The notes under the pieces are model-generated. The model ran no database searches. It was not told the DNA's origin and was given only the letters and a program-made list of their open reading frames with translations. Of a stretch of 64,000 nt of DNA, positions 28,536 through 36,798 are shown piece by piece (positions within the stretch are counted from its first letter, which is position 1; every line of letters starts with the position of its first letter). The position numbers were made by a program, and so were the translations under genes. The DNA is taken from positions 1 through 64,000 of the forward strand of contig NZ_FNYE01000007.1 of NCBI RefSeq assembly GCF_900108945.1, in the 5' to 3' direction. The stretch comes from Paraburkholderia diazotrophica (GTDB lineage: Bacteria > Pseudomonadota > Gammaproteobacteria > Burkholderiales > Burkholderiaceae).

Positions 28536-29048
28536 AGGGGCCCGCAGATTCACCGACAGAGAAAGCACTCGTCGTGGTCTCGAAGAGCGCGCAGCATGAC
28601 GATCGAACAGATCCGCGCCAGTTGGCAGCGAAGCGCAGATATTCCCGACGTAGTTTGCGGCACTGGAAAGATTTACATCTTTTTTCGGCTTATTGGGGTT
28701 AATTCCAATGCCGTATTTGCGCTGCGAGAATTGTTATACGGCACGGCTTGCTGTACCTTTATCGCTCCAAAAGCTAAAGCAGTTATCCCCGGCTTTTGGT
28801 GCGTGTTGGAAAATCCCGCCAGTTTTGAGACTAGACTCTCATCAGGAGAGCTGGCGGGGCCTTTTTTGCAAAAACAAGAAGGCGCTGCGTTTACTGGTTG
28901 CGGAGTACGTTGCCTTTGTAACGATCCCGCTTCCGGCTTCGACTGAAAAATACCGTGTTCCGGCGATAGCCTGTTTGCGCGGACGGTAGGTGTTATCCGT
29001 CGCCACGACGCGACGGCAATACAAGTACTTCTGAGAGACTTTGAACAA
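28536..29048. other. Intergenic region with a terminator-like hairpin
   Basis: About 510 bp. A GTG overlapping the SDR stop opens a short frame (VKGPADSPTEKALVVVSKSA) that loses character after about 35 codons. A plus-strand frame around 28705 gives MPYLRCENCYTARLAVPLSL with paired cysteines, not recognised. The hairpin at 28815-28867 is listed separately. Confidence 0.4.
28815..28867 (+). terminator. Hairpin with T-run, probable rho-independent terminator
   Basis: An 8-bp outer stem (CCCGCCAG / CTGGCGGG) encloses a second small hairpin (ctctc-atcag-gagag) and is followed at once by gcc and six T. No gene with good coding signal ends just before it, so the transcript it ends is either the SDR mRNA or a small RNA. 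Confidence 0.6.
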
Positions 29049-29354
29049 ATGAATCGATATGCTCAAACCATCGAGCACCTCGAGCGCAGCTGTGAGAACA
29101 GCGGCCTGAGACGCGCCCTTGCTGCGCGCCTGAACAACGCCCTCAAGCGAGCCAACGTCAGTTCGTCTCGCGTTGCCACGTGGCTCGGCGTCAGTGAATG
29201 TGACGTTCAGTTCTGGCGCCGGGGAATTACGGTGCCCCCGCTAAATGCGTTCAAACGGATCGCCGCGGCGCTCGATCTCGATGTGCATTGGCTGTGTACC
29301 GGGCGGACACAGGGGGTGGCGGCTGGAAGGACTGCGTTGCTTGCGGTGCTGTGA
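29049..29354 (+). CDS. Cro/C1-type helix-turn-helix protein
   Basis: 101 residues. Residues 20-80 hold a lambda-repressor-like HTH (ALAARLNNALKRANVSSSRV, then ATWLGVSECDVQFWRRG and FKRIAAALDLDVHWL). There is no sensor domain. Such small regulators are common near stress and mobile genes. It lies 137 bp upstream of cspA in the same orientation; a regulatory link is possible but unproven. Confidence 0.85.
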   Translation: MNRYAQTIEHLERSCENSGLRRALAARLNNALKRANVSSSRVATWLGVSECDVQFWRRGITVPPLNAFKRIAAALDLDVHWLCTGRTQGVAAGRTALLAVL

Positions 29355-29491
29355 GCATTTGGCAATGGCATTTCGAGTCGCCTCCCGAAAACACCTATTG
29401 CTGGCAGAAGCCGCTTCGTTAGTCAGATATTGACAGAGCGTCGGTGAGTGCCGGTCGCATTTCAACTCAACGGTTTGGGAAGAACAGGAAA

Positions 29492-29695
29492 ATGGCAACA
29501 GGTACAGTGAAATGGTTTAACGATGCGAAGGGTTTTGGATTTATTACGCCGGACGACGGCGGTGAAGATCTCTTCGCACACTTCTCCGAGATACAGGCAA
29601 AAGGCTTTAGATCTCTGCAGGAAAATCAGAAGGTGAGCTTTGAGGTGAAGCAGGGACCCAAAGGCAGGCAGGCTGCAAACATCCAGCCGCTGTAA
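29492..29695 (+). CDS. Cold-shock protein, CspA family
   Basis: 67 residues, the normal length. RNA-binding motifs RNP1 (KGFGFI) and RNP2 (LFAHF, usually VFVHF) are present in a five-strand OB fold starting [16 protein letters not shown]. The ATG at 29492 fits the family start exactly; the frame extends upstream to 29444 but that is 5' leader. It acts as an RNA chaperone in the cytoplasm. Confidence 0.97.
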   Translation: MATGTVKWFNDAKGFGFITPDDGGEDLFAHFSEIQAKGFRSLQENQKVSFEVKQGPKGRQAANIQPL

Positions 29696-30215
29696 CTGGC
29701 TTTGACATCGGTCTGCGCAGGCATCCCGTTGCTCGACATTCTGATTGGCAATGCAAAAGGCACTGACGGGTTCGGGGTGTCTCCGGAAGGAAGGCGTCGC
29801 CGAACATCGCTGTAAATCCTCAGGACTACGGTACCTGAGCGCAGCGTTCGCAGGAGGAGACTTTGCTTGTCTGATCGCTGGCCGCGGGGTATGTGCGGGG
29901 AAAAAGCGGGTCACTGTCGACGTGATGTCTGGCAGATTTCCACGGCTGCTTGCTGACCGTACCCGGCAACATCACGAGATCATGTGAGTAGAGCGGAGCA
30001 TCGCTGACGTTCTGCCATTTCAGGTTCACAGCGCCCGGATCAAGCGATTGCAGACGAGGCACGTCTGATGGCTGCGCGAATTCGCCCGACTGATGCACGG
30101 TCTCTCTCGCCGCTTCTGTTACTGGACTTCGCGACGAGACCGAAACGTCGAAGGCACGAAATTACACTCTGGCGTTGCGTCGTTCTGCGCAATACGGATG
30201 AGAGAGGAAATCACA
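29696..30215. other. Intergenic region, no gene named
   Basis: About 520 bp. A minus-strand frame at 29826-30098 has some coding character (SLDPGAVNLKWQNVSDAPLY) but matched no family I know; it could be a remnant. No terminator was found for cspA. Confidence 0.4.
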
Positions 30216-30551
30216 GTGGATCAACGAAAACGGGACAGCATTGTCGCTTACCTGCGCCGTCGAATGGCCGAGGTCGGGATCGACCTGGACGATGTTGCAG
30301 CCGCCATAGCGCAAGACGAAAACGCTGCACGGTATCGTAGCCCAACAGGAGAGACATGGTCCGGCGATGGCGAGATGCCCCAATGGCTTAAGCAGGCCAT
30401 CAGCGCCGGTCAATCTCCCGAACACTTTGCCGTTGATGGAAGGCCGTCGCAGCGCGACGCTGCCTCGCGTCGAAAAACAGACTGGCGCGAAGATCCGTTT
30501 GCAGGTACGCGCCTGGCAACGATTCACCGTTCATATGCTCATGCCCGTTGA
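30216..30551 (+). CDS. H-NS-type nucleoid protein, short variant
   Basis: 111 residues from a GTG at 30216 with an AGAGAGGA site; in-frame ATGs at 30198 and 30093 lack one. Residues 1-35 are a short dimerisation helix (QRKRDSIVAYLRRRMAEVG). Residues 40-60 match the H-NS DNA-binding domain (YRSPTGETWSGDGEMPQWL). The usual AT-hook core RGR in TWSGRGRAPxWL is replaced by GDGEMP, as in a Burkholderia subgroup with the tail AISAGQSPEHF. It would be a xenogeneic silencer or a modulator of H-NS. The basic tail after residue 75 may add DNA contacts. Confidence 0.75.
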   Translation: MDQRKRDSIVAYLRRRMAEVGIDLDDVAAAIAQDENAARYRSPTGETWSGDGEMPQWLKQAISAGQSPEHFAVDGRPSQRDAASRRKTDWREDPFAGTRLATIHRSYAHAR

Positions 30552-30705
30552 TGCCTGAATGCAGTACGGGCGCGGCTTTCTAGTGCTCGCAGACGGCACT
30601 CGGGCGCAGTCATCCACGCGCAGACCAAAAAACGAACCTGTGTATTGACCAGGTACAACAGTTCGCGCGCATTGATGGCGATGGTTTCCATTCCTGATGG
30701 CATAG

Positions 30706-30870
30706 GCACTCATAGTCGATGACGAGCCGGACGTTCGCGACGCGCTCGGTGGAATCAACGCGGAAGAAGAACTAAGCCAGCCACGGCGGACGTCGCGGGC
30801 AAGGCACTCGGTCTGCGGTTGCCAGATCACACGGATCTCGATCTGTTTGAAGCGTTGTTAGAAGTGCATT
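30706..30870 (+). pseudogene. Response-regulator receiver remnant
   Basis: The plus strand reads ALIVDDEPDVRDALGGI from 30706, the acidic-pocket start of a receiver domain, but the frame degenerates after 16 residues. In another frame AGKALGLRLPDHTDLDLF follows, compatible with the next receiver segment. No phosphate-accepting aspartate region is recognisable after that. Confidence 0.35.
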
Positions 30871-31032
30871 CGGGCCGGGTAGGGTCGGCTGCGATATGCA
30901 ATTGCGCTGGCGCCTCGTACGATAACGCACTATCGCGACAACACTACTCAACGTCACACTATTTGCAGACTTCTGGCTGCCAGCGTGCGAGCGTCGAGCG
31001 CGCCAAGCGGCCTGTGTCGACGAGTCGCGTTG

Positions 31033-31341
31033 TTACGGTGTCGGCGGTCCTTCGTCGTTTCTGGCGGGATCGTATTCTCTCCGCCGGCGGGATGGCGTCG
31101 AAAATATCGAGTCGATAAACGTATGCGCACGGCTCTCGCCGTATCTGAAAGCCTCGTGTTCCGATAGAAAATCGAACTGCTCGGGGAAGTTCGCCACTTT
31201 GCGATCGGGCTGGTCCGGAAACGAGACAGTCCATGACACGCGAAACCGCCGGTACATCCCACCAATAGCGTGCGACTTCGATAACGTAACGTGAACCTCG
31301 ATGCCGCACCCGCGATACGGCGCATAATATTGGCTGGACAT
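31033..31341 (-). CDS. Small conserved hypothetical protein, paralogue of the gene at 42476
   Basis: 102 residues from the ATG at 31341, chosen because a GAGGG site stands 8 bp upstream and because the paralogue starts at the same point. Conserved blocks are YRGCGIEVHVT, RFRVSWTVSFPD and FRYGESRAHTFIDSI followed by STPSRRR. The 102-residue length is identical in both copies. The fold looks like a small alpha/beta domain. Function unknown. Confidence 0.8.
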   Translation of the reverse strand: MSSQYYAPYRGCGIEVHVTLSKSHAIGGMYRRFRVSWTVSFPDQPDRKVANFPEQFDFLSEHEAFRYGESRAHTFIDSIFSTPSRRRREYDPARNDEGPPTP

Positions 31342-31604
31342 TGTCATCCCTCGAAGCGGGAACTGTATTACGGATCTTGCGGAGCATTGCTCGTGCCGCA
31401 TGTGGCGACGTCCGTCCGCTGTCGACTGCTGGCAGCTTTTACAGGCAAAGTGCTTGTCGCATCGCTTGCTTGATTGTCCCGGCTATGCGTGGCCCGATCG
31501 CCGCAGTACGTCGTCGTTCGATGCCTGCGAGAACAAGTCGCGAAGGCAGTGTCAGAGATGCGACTACTAATGCACGACGCCCAACTTCTTCGCAGCACGC
31601 CGTC

Positions 31605-32050
31605 AGCGATTTGTGGAATTGGTCCGGACCAGCCGAGCCAGCCTAAGGCGCCCCCGACAGGGAACCGGCCCATCACCTTGCGGCTCGATGCCAGGTACAT
31701 GACGAGCGCCATGATCCGCACGGCGGTGATGCCGTTGATGACGGCACTCCAGTAAGCGCAGACGCCAGTCAGCCGGCGATCGGCCCGAGCGCTGACGCTG
31801 CATCGGCTGTCGACTTCACATCGACGTGATGCGCATGCAGGGTGGCGGTGCCGTCAGCATGATGAAAAAGGCAGCGACGTTCGATGCGGCCATCCCGATC
31901 CACGTATCGACGCTGATGCGCTCAAGCTGGGCGGGCGCTTGCAGCGGTGCACGCATCAACGGCGCATGCCGGTGATGTGAAGGGATTTCCTCCACTTCCT
32001 GCGCGGCCTGCCAGAAGAACAGATAAGGGCTGATTGTGCTGCCGGGCACC
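31605..32050 (-). pseudogene. Nramp-family transporter, internal and C-terminal remnant
   Basis: From about 32050 the minus strand reads STISPYLFFWQAAQEVEEIP, then LERISVDTWIGMAASNVAAF and FIMLTA, matching the middle of an Nramp protein including the TM6 metal-site region (TISPYLFFW). A frameshift follows near 31850. A second frame gives YWSAVINGITAV, ALVMYLASSRKVMGRF and GALGWLGW, the last membrane segments. The N-terminal 200 residues are missing. The head at 13126-13288 is of the same transporter type. Confidence 0.7.
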
Positions 32051-32638
32051 GCGTCTCGTCTCAACGAAAATGAGCCGCTTACCGACATCGTCCAACGCCG
32101 TACCTGACTGTTTTGCATGTCGTCGGGCTACCGCGCTGCCGCTTTTCGTGCGCAGTTCGGGCGGAGTTGACGTAGTGGTGCAGCCTTCTGATATGAGCGT
32201 ATTCGCGTTTGCATCTGAATGCGCAACTGCCGGATGGCCGGCCTATGCGATAAGGCGCACAAGAGGAGAGACACTCGAAGTTCATTTGCCTGCCGAATGA
32301 GCGACGTTAGCGTTTTGCGCGTGAAACGACTTCTTTACACGGGGGTTTTGCGAAGGGATGCGTCCTGTTTCTGAGCCGGACAACAATCAGAAGATTGTTG
32401 TGAACGCGTGCCCTGCCTGGCGTCGATGGCCCTTGTGGCTACATCGCCTTGGCTGCATGTCCATCAGCTATCGGGTTCGTTGCTTGACTGTCCTGGTGAC
32501 CCGTAACTGTGCCTAACGACACGCGCCGATGTGACATTGAACTGAAGCGAATCGGGAATGGTGATTGCGCGGCAACCTGCTCACATTGCGAGGTGTGTGT
32601 CGCGTGTTATGTCCCATTAATTCATTGAGGAATCGACC
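32051..32638. other. Intergenic region, nothing recognised
   Basis: About 590 bp. Contains short open frames only, e.g. at 32034-32300 (MSVFAFASECATAGWPAYAI), none identified. The promoter of the phasin gene is expected at its right end. Confidence 0.4.
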
Positions 32639-33154
32639 ATGGCAACCGAACAACTTATCGCTATTCCGGATACCGGATTCAAGGCAGCGGCTGAGCGTGC
32701 TGCGTCGGCTCGACGAGAAGACGCGGACGCAGTGGTCAACGTGTGTGTTGGCACCGCCGAGCGGCTCTTCGAACTGAACCGCAAGGCGATCCAGACATCA
32801 ATCGAAGAACAGCGTGCCGTTTCCCTTAAGGCTGCGGAAGAAGTCTCGCCTTTCGGTGCGTGGCGGCTTCACGCGAGCTACGTTCTGGCTGGGACGGCGA
32901 AGGTCGTCGCCTACTGGCGTCACGCCAGTGAGATCATCCTGGATGGATATGCGGACGCGGTCAGCGAAGCAGAGAATCGTCTAAATCGAGGCTTCCTGAC
33001 AATAACGGGTGTGCTGGATGACGTAACGGCTGGCGTCGGTTCCTCAGTGCTGACGGGCGATCCGGCTCTCGCTGCCGCCAGCATGAAAGAAACCGCAGAG
33101 ATGAGTGAGCGCGGGGCCAAGGGAAAACCGTCCGCCGACTTGAAGCAGGGCTGA
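32639..33154 (+). CDS. Phasin family protein
   Basis: 171 residues, mostly amphipathic helix. TAERLFELNRKAIQTSIEEQ and YWRHASEIILDGYADAVSEA are typical of PHA-granule-associated phasins. The protein coats polyhydroxyalkanoate granules and may have a stress role. It is followed by small stress-type genes (DUF2934, PRC-barrel) in the same orientation, a usual Burkholderia neighbourhood. No pha biosynthesis gene is in the window. Confidence 0.88.
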   Translation: MATEQLIAIPDTGFKAAAERAASARREDADAVVNVCVGTAERLFELNRKAIQTSIEEQRAVSLKAAEEVSPFGAWRLHASYVLAGTAKVVAYWRHASEIILDGYADAVSEAENRLNRGFLTITGVLDDVTAGVGSSVLTGDPALAAASMKETAEMSERGAKGKPSADLKQG

Positions 33155-33299
33155 ATGCGGGGCTGCTGGCAAGCTCGCCGTTCCGTCCGGAAGATACATA
33201 GCCGCGATATGGGCGGGCTGATCGTCGCGCGTACGTGGGCGTTTGCCGATAGCGGTCACCTGGCCATATATACAGCTGCGCTATTGGATGGAGGTCGAA

Positions 33300-33443
33300 A
33301 TGGACGGCACCGTCATCGAGGAACGGATTCGAACGCTTGCCTTCTATCTGTGGGAGGAGGAGATGCATCGCGACGCTGGAATGGCGGATGCGGATAAGTT
33401 GGCTCAACCTCCAGGAGGAGACAATCATGAGCACACCACTTGA
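33300..33443 (+). CDS. DUF2934-type small protein
   Basis: 47 residues from the ATG at 33300, just after a TGGAGG site; an upstream in-frame start at 33243 is less likely. The core EERIRTLAFYLWEEEMHRD matches DUF2934 (RIRxxAYxxWExxG). It overlaps the start of the PRC-barrel gene by 17 bp. Function unknown. Confidence 0.75.
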   Translation: MDGTVIEERIRTLAFYLWEEEMHRDAGMADADKLAQPPGGDNHEHTT

Positions 33444-33903
33444 CCCGACAGGTAATACGTCCGGCGGCGCCGGCGCCGACATCGTCGGTGGCGGACGTGG
33501 GGAAGGACCAGGACCGTATGTGATGGCGGCCGCGACGCTCGATGGTGACAAGGTCGTCACATCAGACGGCGAAGACGTCGGCAAGATTTCGGACATCATG
33601 CTTGACGTGCGCAGCGGACGCGTAGCATACGCCGTCCTTTCCGAGGGTGGCTTCCTCGGGATGGGTAAGACGTTGCATGCAATTCCGTGGAATGCATTGA
33701 CACTCGATACGGACGAGAAATGCTTCCGCGTCGACATCACTGCGCGGCAACTCAAGGATGACCCCGGCTTCGACCCTGACCACTGGCCGTCAATGGCCGA
33801 CGCGGCCTGGGGCACACAACTGCACCAGTACTACAACCGGCAGCCATACTGGGCCACGACGCGAGATATCGCCGCGGGACGCGACAGCGCCGCCGATGTC
33901 TGA
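33427..33903 (+). CDS. PRC-barrel domain protein
   Basis: 158 residues from the ATG at 33427, with a CCAGGAGGAGA site. A glycine-rich start is followed by a PRC-barrel at residues 38-105 (VVTSDGEDVGKISDIMLDV, then GRVAYAVLSEGGFLGMGK and LHAIPWNALTLD). The tail PYWATTRDIA is often seen in Burkholderia stress PRC proteins. PRC-barrels mediate protein contacts and sometimes RNA processing; here a stress role is inferred from the neighbourhood only. Confidence 0.88.
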   Translation: MSTPLDPTGNTSGGAGADIVGGGRGEGPGPYVMAAATLDGDKVVTSDGEDVGKISDIMLDVRSGRVAYAVLSEGGFLGMGKTLHAIPWNALTLDTDEKCFRVDITARQLKDDPGFDPDHWPSMADAAWGTQLHQYYNRQPYWATTRDIAAGRDSAADV

Positions 33904-33967
33904 TTGACAGCTCGCGTGCGACGCCCTGGCCGCAGAAGTCCGGGGCGTCCATTCAAGGGAGACAGCC

Positions 33968-34255
33968 ATGAAAACACGACGAACAGCCGTGTTGTGTTCT
34001 GCAATCCTGTTTGCATTCGCCGCGGCGACGTTCGCTCAGGGCGGAGGAACTGCAGGAGGCGGTGGCGGCAACAGCAATGGTGGCGCGGCCGGTCAGGGCG
34101 GCACGGGGATGAGCACGCCGAACGCGAGCGGGCCGACGGGCACGACTTCAACCTCGAAGGGCTCGAATACCATGAAGTCGCCATCCGGCACGTCGAAGAA
34201 CTACAAGCCGCATGCTAAGGGGGCGTCCGATACCGCCGCTTCATCAGCCCAGTAA
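33968..34255 (+). CDS. Small secreted Gly/Ser/Thr-rich protein, hypothetical
   Basis: 95 residues with a signal peptide (residues 1-23, basic start and core ending AAATFAQ) and a low-complexity glycine, asparagine and serine-rich mature part. A GGGAGA site precedes the ATG. A 9-bp hairpin follows the stop. It shares style with the secreted protein at 13601. Function unknown. Confidence 0.7.
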   Translation: MKTRRTAVLCSAILFAFAAATFAQGGGTAGGGGGNSNGGAAGQGGTGMSTPNASGPTGTTSTSKGSNTMKSPSGTSKNYKPHAKGASDTAASSAQ

Positions 34256-34270
34256 CGACGTTTCGTCCAT

Positions 34271-34294
34271 CGCCTTGCCGTTCAAGGCAAGGCG
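34271..34294 (+). terminator. Hairpin after the secreted-protein gene
   Basis: A perfect 9-bp stem (CGCCTTGCC / GGCAAGGCG) with a 6-base loop begins 15 bp past the stop codon at 34255. There is no T-run, so termination would be weak or factor-assisted. Confidence 0.5.
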
Positions 34295-34370
34295 GTGACC
34301 TGTCCAAACGCTGGCGTTCGCCCGCGGGTGTGGCTGCTAACGGCATTGGTCACTGCATCTGCACACCGCC

Positions 34371-34808
34371 ATGTCTACTGTGCTTCTGGTCGATGACGAC
34401 GTCGAAAATCTTTGGGCTCTCCAGCTGGCGCTGGAATCGTGCGGGCATCACGTCGTGCTTGCGGAAAGCGGATGCGACGCATTGCAAAAGCTGCAGCGTC
34501 AGCTTCCGCGTCTCATCATCACCGACTGGCAGATGCCCGGGATGGACGGTGTCGAGCTTTGCCGTCGCATACGGTGCCAGCCGTCGCTTGCGGACCTGCC
34601 GATTATCCTGCTGTCAGCCACGCCCGAGCCGGAAGACTATCCGCGATGCTGGACGGCGTTCTTTCAGAAGCCGGTTGACGTGGCGGCTCTCCTGGATTCA
34701 GTGAACATTTTTATCGCGGAGCGCCTGGCAGAGGCGTTCAGAAGACCTGCTATGGGTGACCCCGCCCCGTCGCGTTTGCAGCCAGTCGATTCCCGCTGTT
34801 GGCCATAG
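34371..34808 (+). CDS. Single-domain response regulator
   Basis: 145 residues. Acidic pocket D8-D9-D10, phosphate-accepting D52 in IITDWQMPGMDG, conserved lysine K100 in FFQKPVD. About 25 residues after the receiver show no fold. No kinase lies beside it. It resembles the receiver at 15644 in its DW motif and KPVD end. Confidence 0.88.
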   Translation: MSTVLLVDDDVENLWALQLALESCGHHVVLAESGCDALQKLQRQLPRLIITDWQMPGMDGVELCRRIRCQPSLADLPIILLSATPEPEDYPRCWTAFFQKPVDVAALLDSVNIFIAERLAEAFRRPAMGDPAPSRLQPVDSRCWP

Positions 34809-35152
34809 CGATGCAACAGGGAGAAAGTCGGGTTTATCACTACAGCTGTAGCTTTTCCGAGGCACGCCACCGCGTCGTCAGTGCTGGCATTGCTGTGCGC
34901 GGCACTGATGTCGGCGCCTCCATTGACGACGCCATCACATGCTCATTGGAGTGGCTACTAACGCACGACGGCAGGAATGGTTTTCTCTTTTCGAAGTACG
35001 ACGGTCACTCGAAGCGCTGGCTCCCGATTTTTTTCTTTGGACAGTGCGCTTCGTCCTGTTACTGGTCTAAGGTATCCTTAACACGGATGTCGCGAACGAC
35101 GGGCGGCATCGTACCGCTTGCGCTGTGCCAATCGGACGAGTGGAGATGCACT

Positions 35153-35464
35153 ATGGAAAGCCTTCCGGGATACCGCGCGACGCTTACTGCGTGGGTGCTT
35201 TTGCTGGCGGGATGTGCGGCTGGCGGCGTGCCTCAAAGCGGCCCACATCTGAGCCCAACAGAGTGCCGTGACCTGGCCGCACTCAGGAGCAACGCGCCTC
35301 CGACGGCGGCGCAACACCAAAGCGAGCTTGCGGCGCTGAGGAAAGCGGGCTACAACCCGTCACCATGGAACGACGACCCAAAATTCCCAGAGGATCTACA
35401 CGCGGCGCAGCGTCTGGTCGACCATTGGTTCGAAACGGAGTGCCAGCAGTTTCAACCCGGGTGA
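35153..35464 (+). CDS. Small lipoprotein, DUF4148-like
   Basis: 103 residues from the ATG at 35153. The N-terminal hydrophobic segment ends in the lipobox LLAGCA, so the mature protein would be lipid-anchored at the next cysteine. The C-terminal part reads HQSELAALRKAGYNPS and DLHAAQRLVD, like Burkholderia DUF4148 proteins (RAELxxLExAGYxP...IQAAE). A long upstream extension in the same frame from 34799 is not coding in character. Confidence 0.65.
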   Translation: MESLPGYRATLTAWVLLLAGCAAGGVPQSGPHLSPTECRDLAALRSNAPPTAAQHQSELAALRKAGYNPSPWNDDPKFPEDLHAAQRLVDHWFETECQQFQPG

Positions 35465-35829
35465 GAACCCCGCGCCACTAGAGACCTCATTTTCTTGACA
35501 CCATTGAAAGACGTCGACCGTCCGTTGCTGGCCGGCATTACGCGTTTATCACCGCGGCAGAAGGCTGCCGTTAAAGACGCTAAAGTCAACTCTGTGCGGG
35601 CGAACAAGATCAGCGCTTACTCGGTTCATGCCCGCAGTAGAACCTTCACGGAACTGATGCTGTCGGCCATGAACAGTCAGCTGCGTCCGGGCTGACCGCG
35701 TGAATCCGGCCCGTCGCGCCTCACCTCGATGGCACCCTTCAAGGGCTACGCAGACGAACGTCGTCCCCGATGGGCGCTCCCGGCTGAATCATGCACAATA
35801 CTCGGCATCCAAGATGCGGAGGCCGGTCC
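35465..35829. other. Intergenic region, nothing recognised
   Basis: About 365 bp. A 66-codon plus-strand frame at 35495 begins MTPLKDVDRPLLAGITRLSP but matches no family and has no ribosome site. The promoter of the LysR gene must lie near its right end. Confidence 0.4.
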
Positions 35830-36798
35830 GTGGGCGTTAACTTCGATTTGAATGACTTGCAGGCGTTTCGCGCGGTGGTGGAACTGGGAAGCTTCCGGAA
35901 GGCTGCCGAGGCGGTCAGCATTTCCCAGCCGGCCTTAAGTCGTCGGATCGACAAGCTCGAGGAAGCGCTCGGCGTGCGTCTCTTCGAGCGCACCACGCGC
36001 AGCGTCACGCTTACCACCGTCGGCCGTGTGTTCGCCCCGAGCGCAGAGCAACTGCTCGACGATCTCGACGTCGCGCTGCTCGGCATCCGCGATGTTTCAT
36101 CGAGCCGCCTGGGGCACGTGACCATCGCGTGCGTGCCTTCGGTCGCCTACTATTTTCTGCCGAACGTCATCGCAAACTTTCATCGCCGCTTCCCACGCAT
36201 CAGGGTCAAGCTGCTGGATTCGAGCGCGAACGAGGTGCTTGGCGCGGTCATCAGCGGCGAGGCTGATTTCGGCGTGAGCTTTATGGGCAGCCAGGAGTCC
36301 GAGATCGAGTTCAAGCTGCTGCTGCAGGAGCGCTTTGTTGCTGCCTGTCGCCGCGACCATCCCCTCGCGCGCAAGAAGCGCGTGACCTGGAACGAGCTTT
36401 ACGAGCACGAATACGTCTCGGTGGACAAGACTTCCGGTAACCGCCTGTTGCTCGACCAGGCGCTCTCGGCTGTGGCGCCGCGAGCGCCGAGCGTCTGCGA
36501 GACGCGGCACGTCACGACGATGCTCGGGTTGATCGAAGCGGGACTCGGTGTTGCCGCGGTGCCGTCGATGGCCATGCCCGGACAGGATCACCCAATCCTC
36601 ACGAGCGTGCCGCTCGTCGAACCGGTGGTGAAACGACGCGTGGGAATCGTGAGACGGCGCGGACGGCCGCTCACACCGGCCGCACAGGAGTTTCACCGGA
36701 CGATCATCGAGACGAAGCGCGGCGGCGTCGCAAGCGGCGATGCCGTGGCCAATAAGGTGACGGCGACAGCGAAGACAAGAAGGAAGACGGCATCGTGA
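35830..36798 (+). CDS. LysR-family transcriptional regulator
   Basis: 322 residues from the GTG at 35830, preferred for its GGAGG site; an ATG 39 bp upstream is in frame without one. The winged HTH covers residues 1-60 (KAAEAVSISQPALSRRIDKL), followed by an effector-binding domain with VTIACVPSVAYYFLP, close to the CbbR/CynR-like group. The last 25 residues are basic and unusual. The stop overlaps the start of the DctA-type symporter by 4 bp, so the regulator and transporter are co-expressed. Confidence 0.92.
   Translation: MGVNFDLNDLQAFRAVVELGSFRKAAEAVSISQPALSRRIDKLEEALGVRLFERTTRSVTLTTVGRVFAPSAEQLLDDLDVALLGIRDVSSSRLGHVTIACVPSVAYYFLPNVIANFHRRFPRIRVKLLDSSANEVLGAVISGEADFGVSFMGSQESEIEFKLLLQERFVAACRRDHPLARKKRVTWNELYEHEYVSVDKTSGNRLLLDQALSAVAPRAPSVCETRHVTTMLGLIEAGLGVAAVPSMAMPGQDHPILTSVPLVEPVVKRRVGIVRRRGRPLTPAAQEFHRTIIETKRGGVASGDAVANKVTATAKTRRKTAS

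Noticed and set aside
28705..28830. Possible small cysteine-pair protein (MPYLRCENCYTARL)
   Set aside because: Too short, no ribosome site judged adequate, and it runs into a terminator hairpin. Left as part of the intergenic note.
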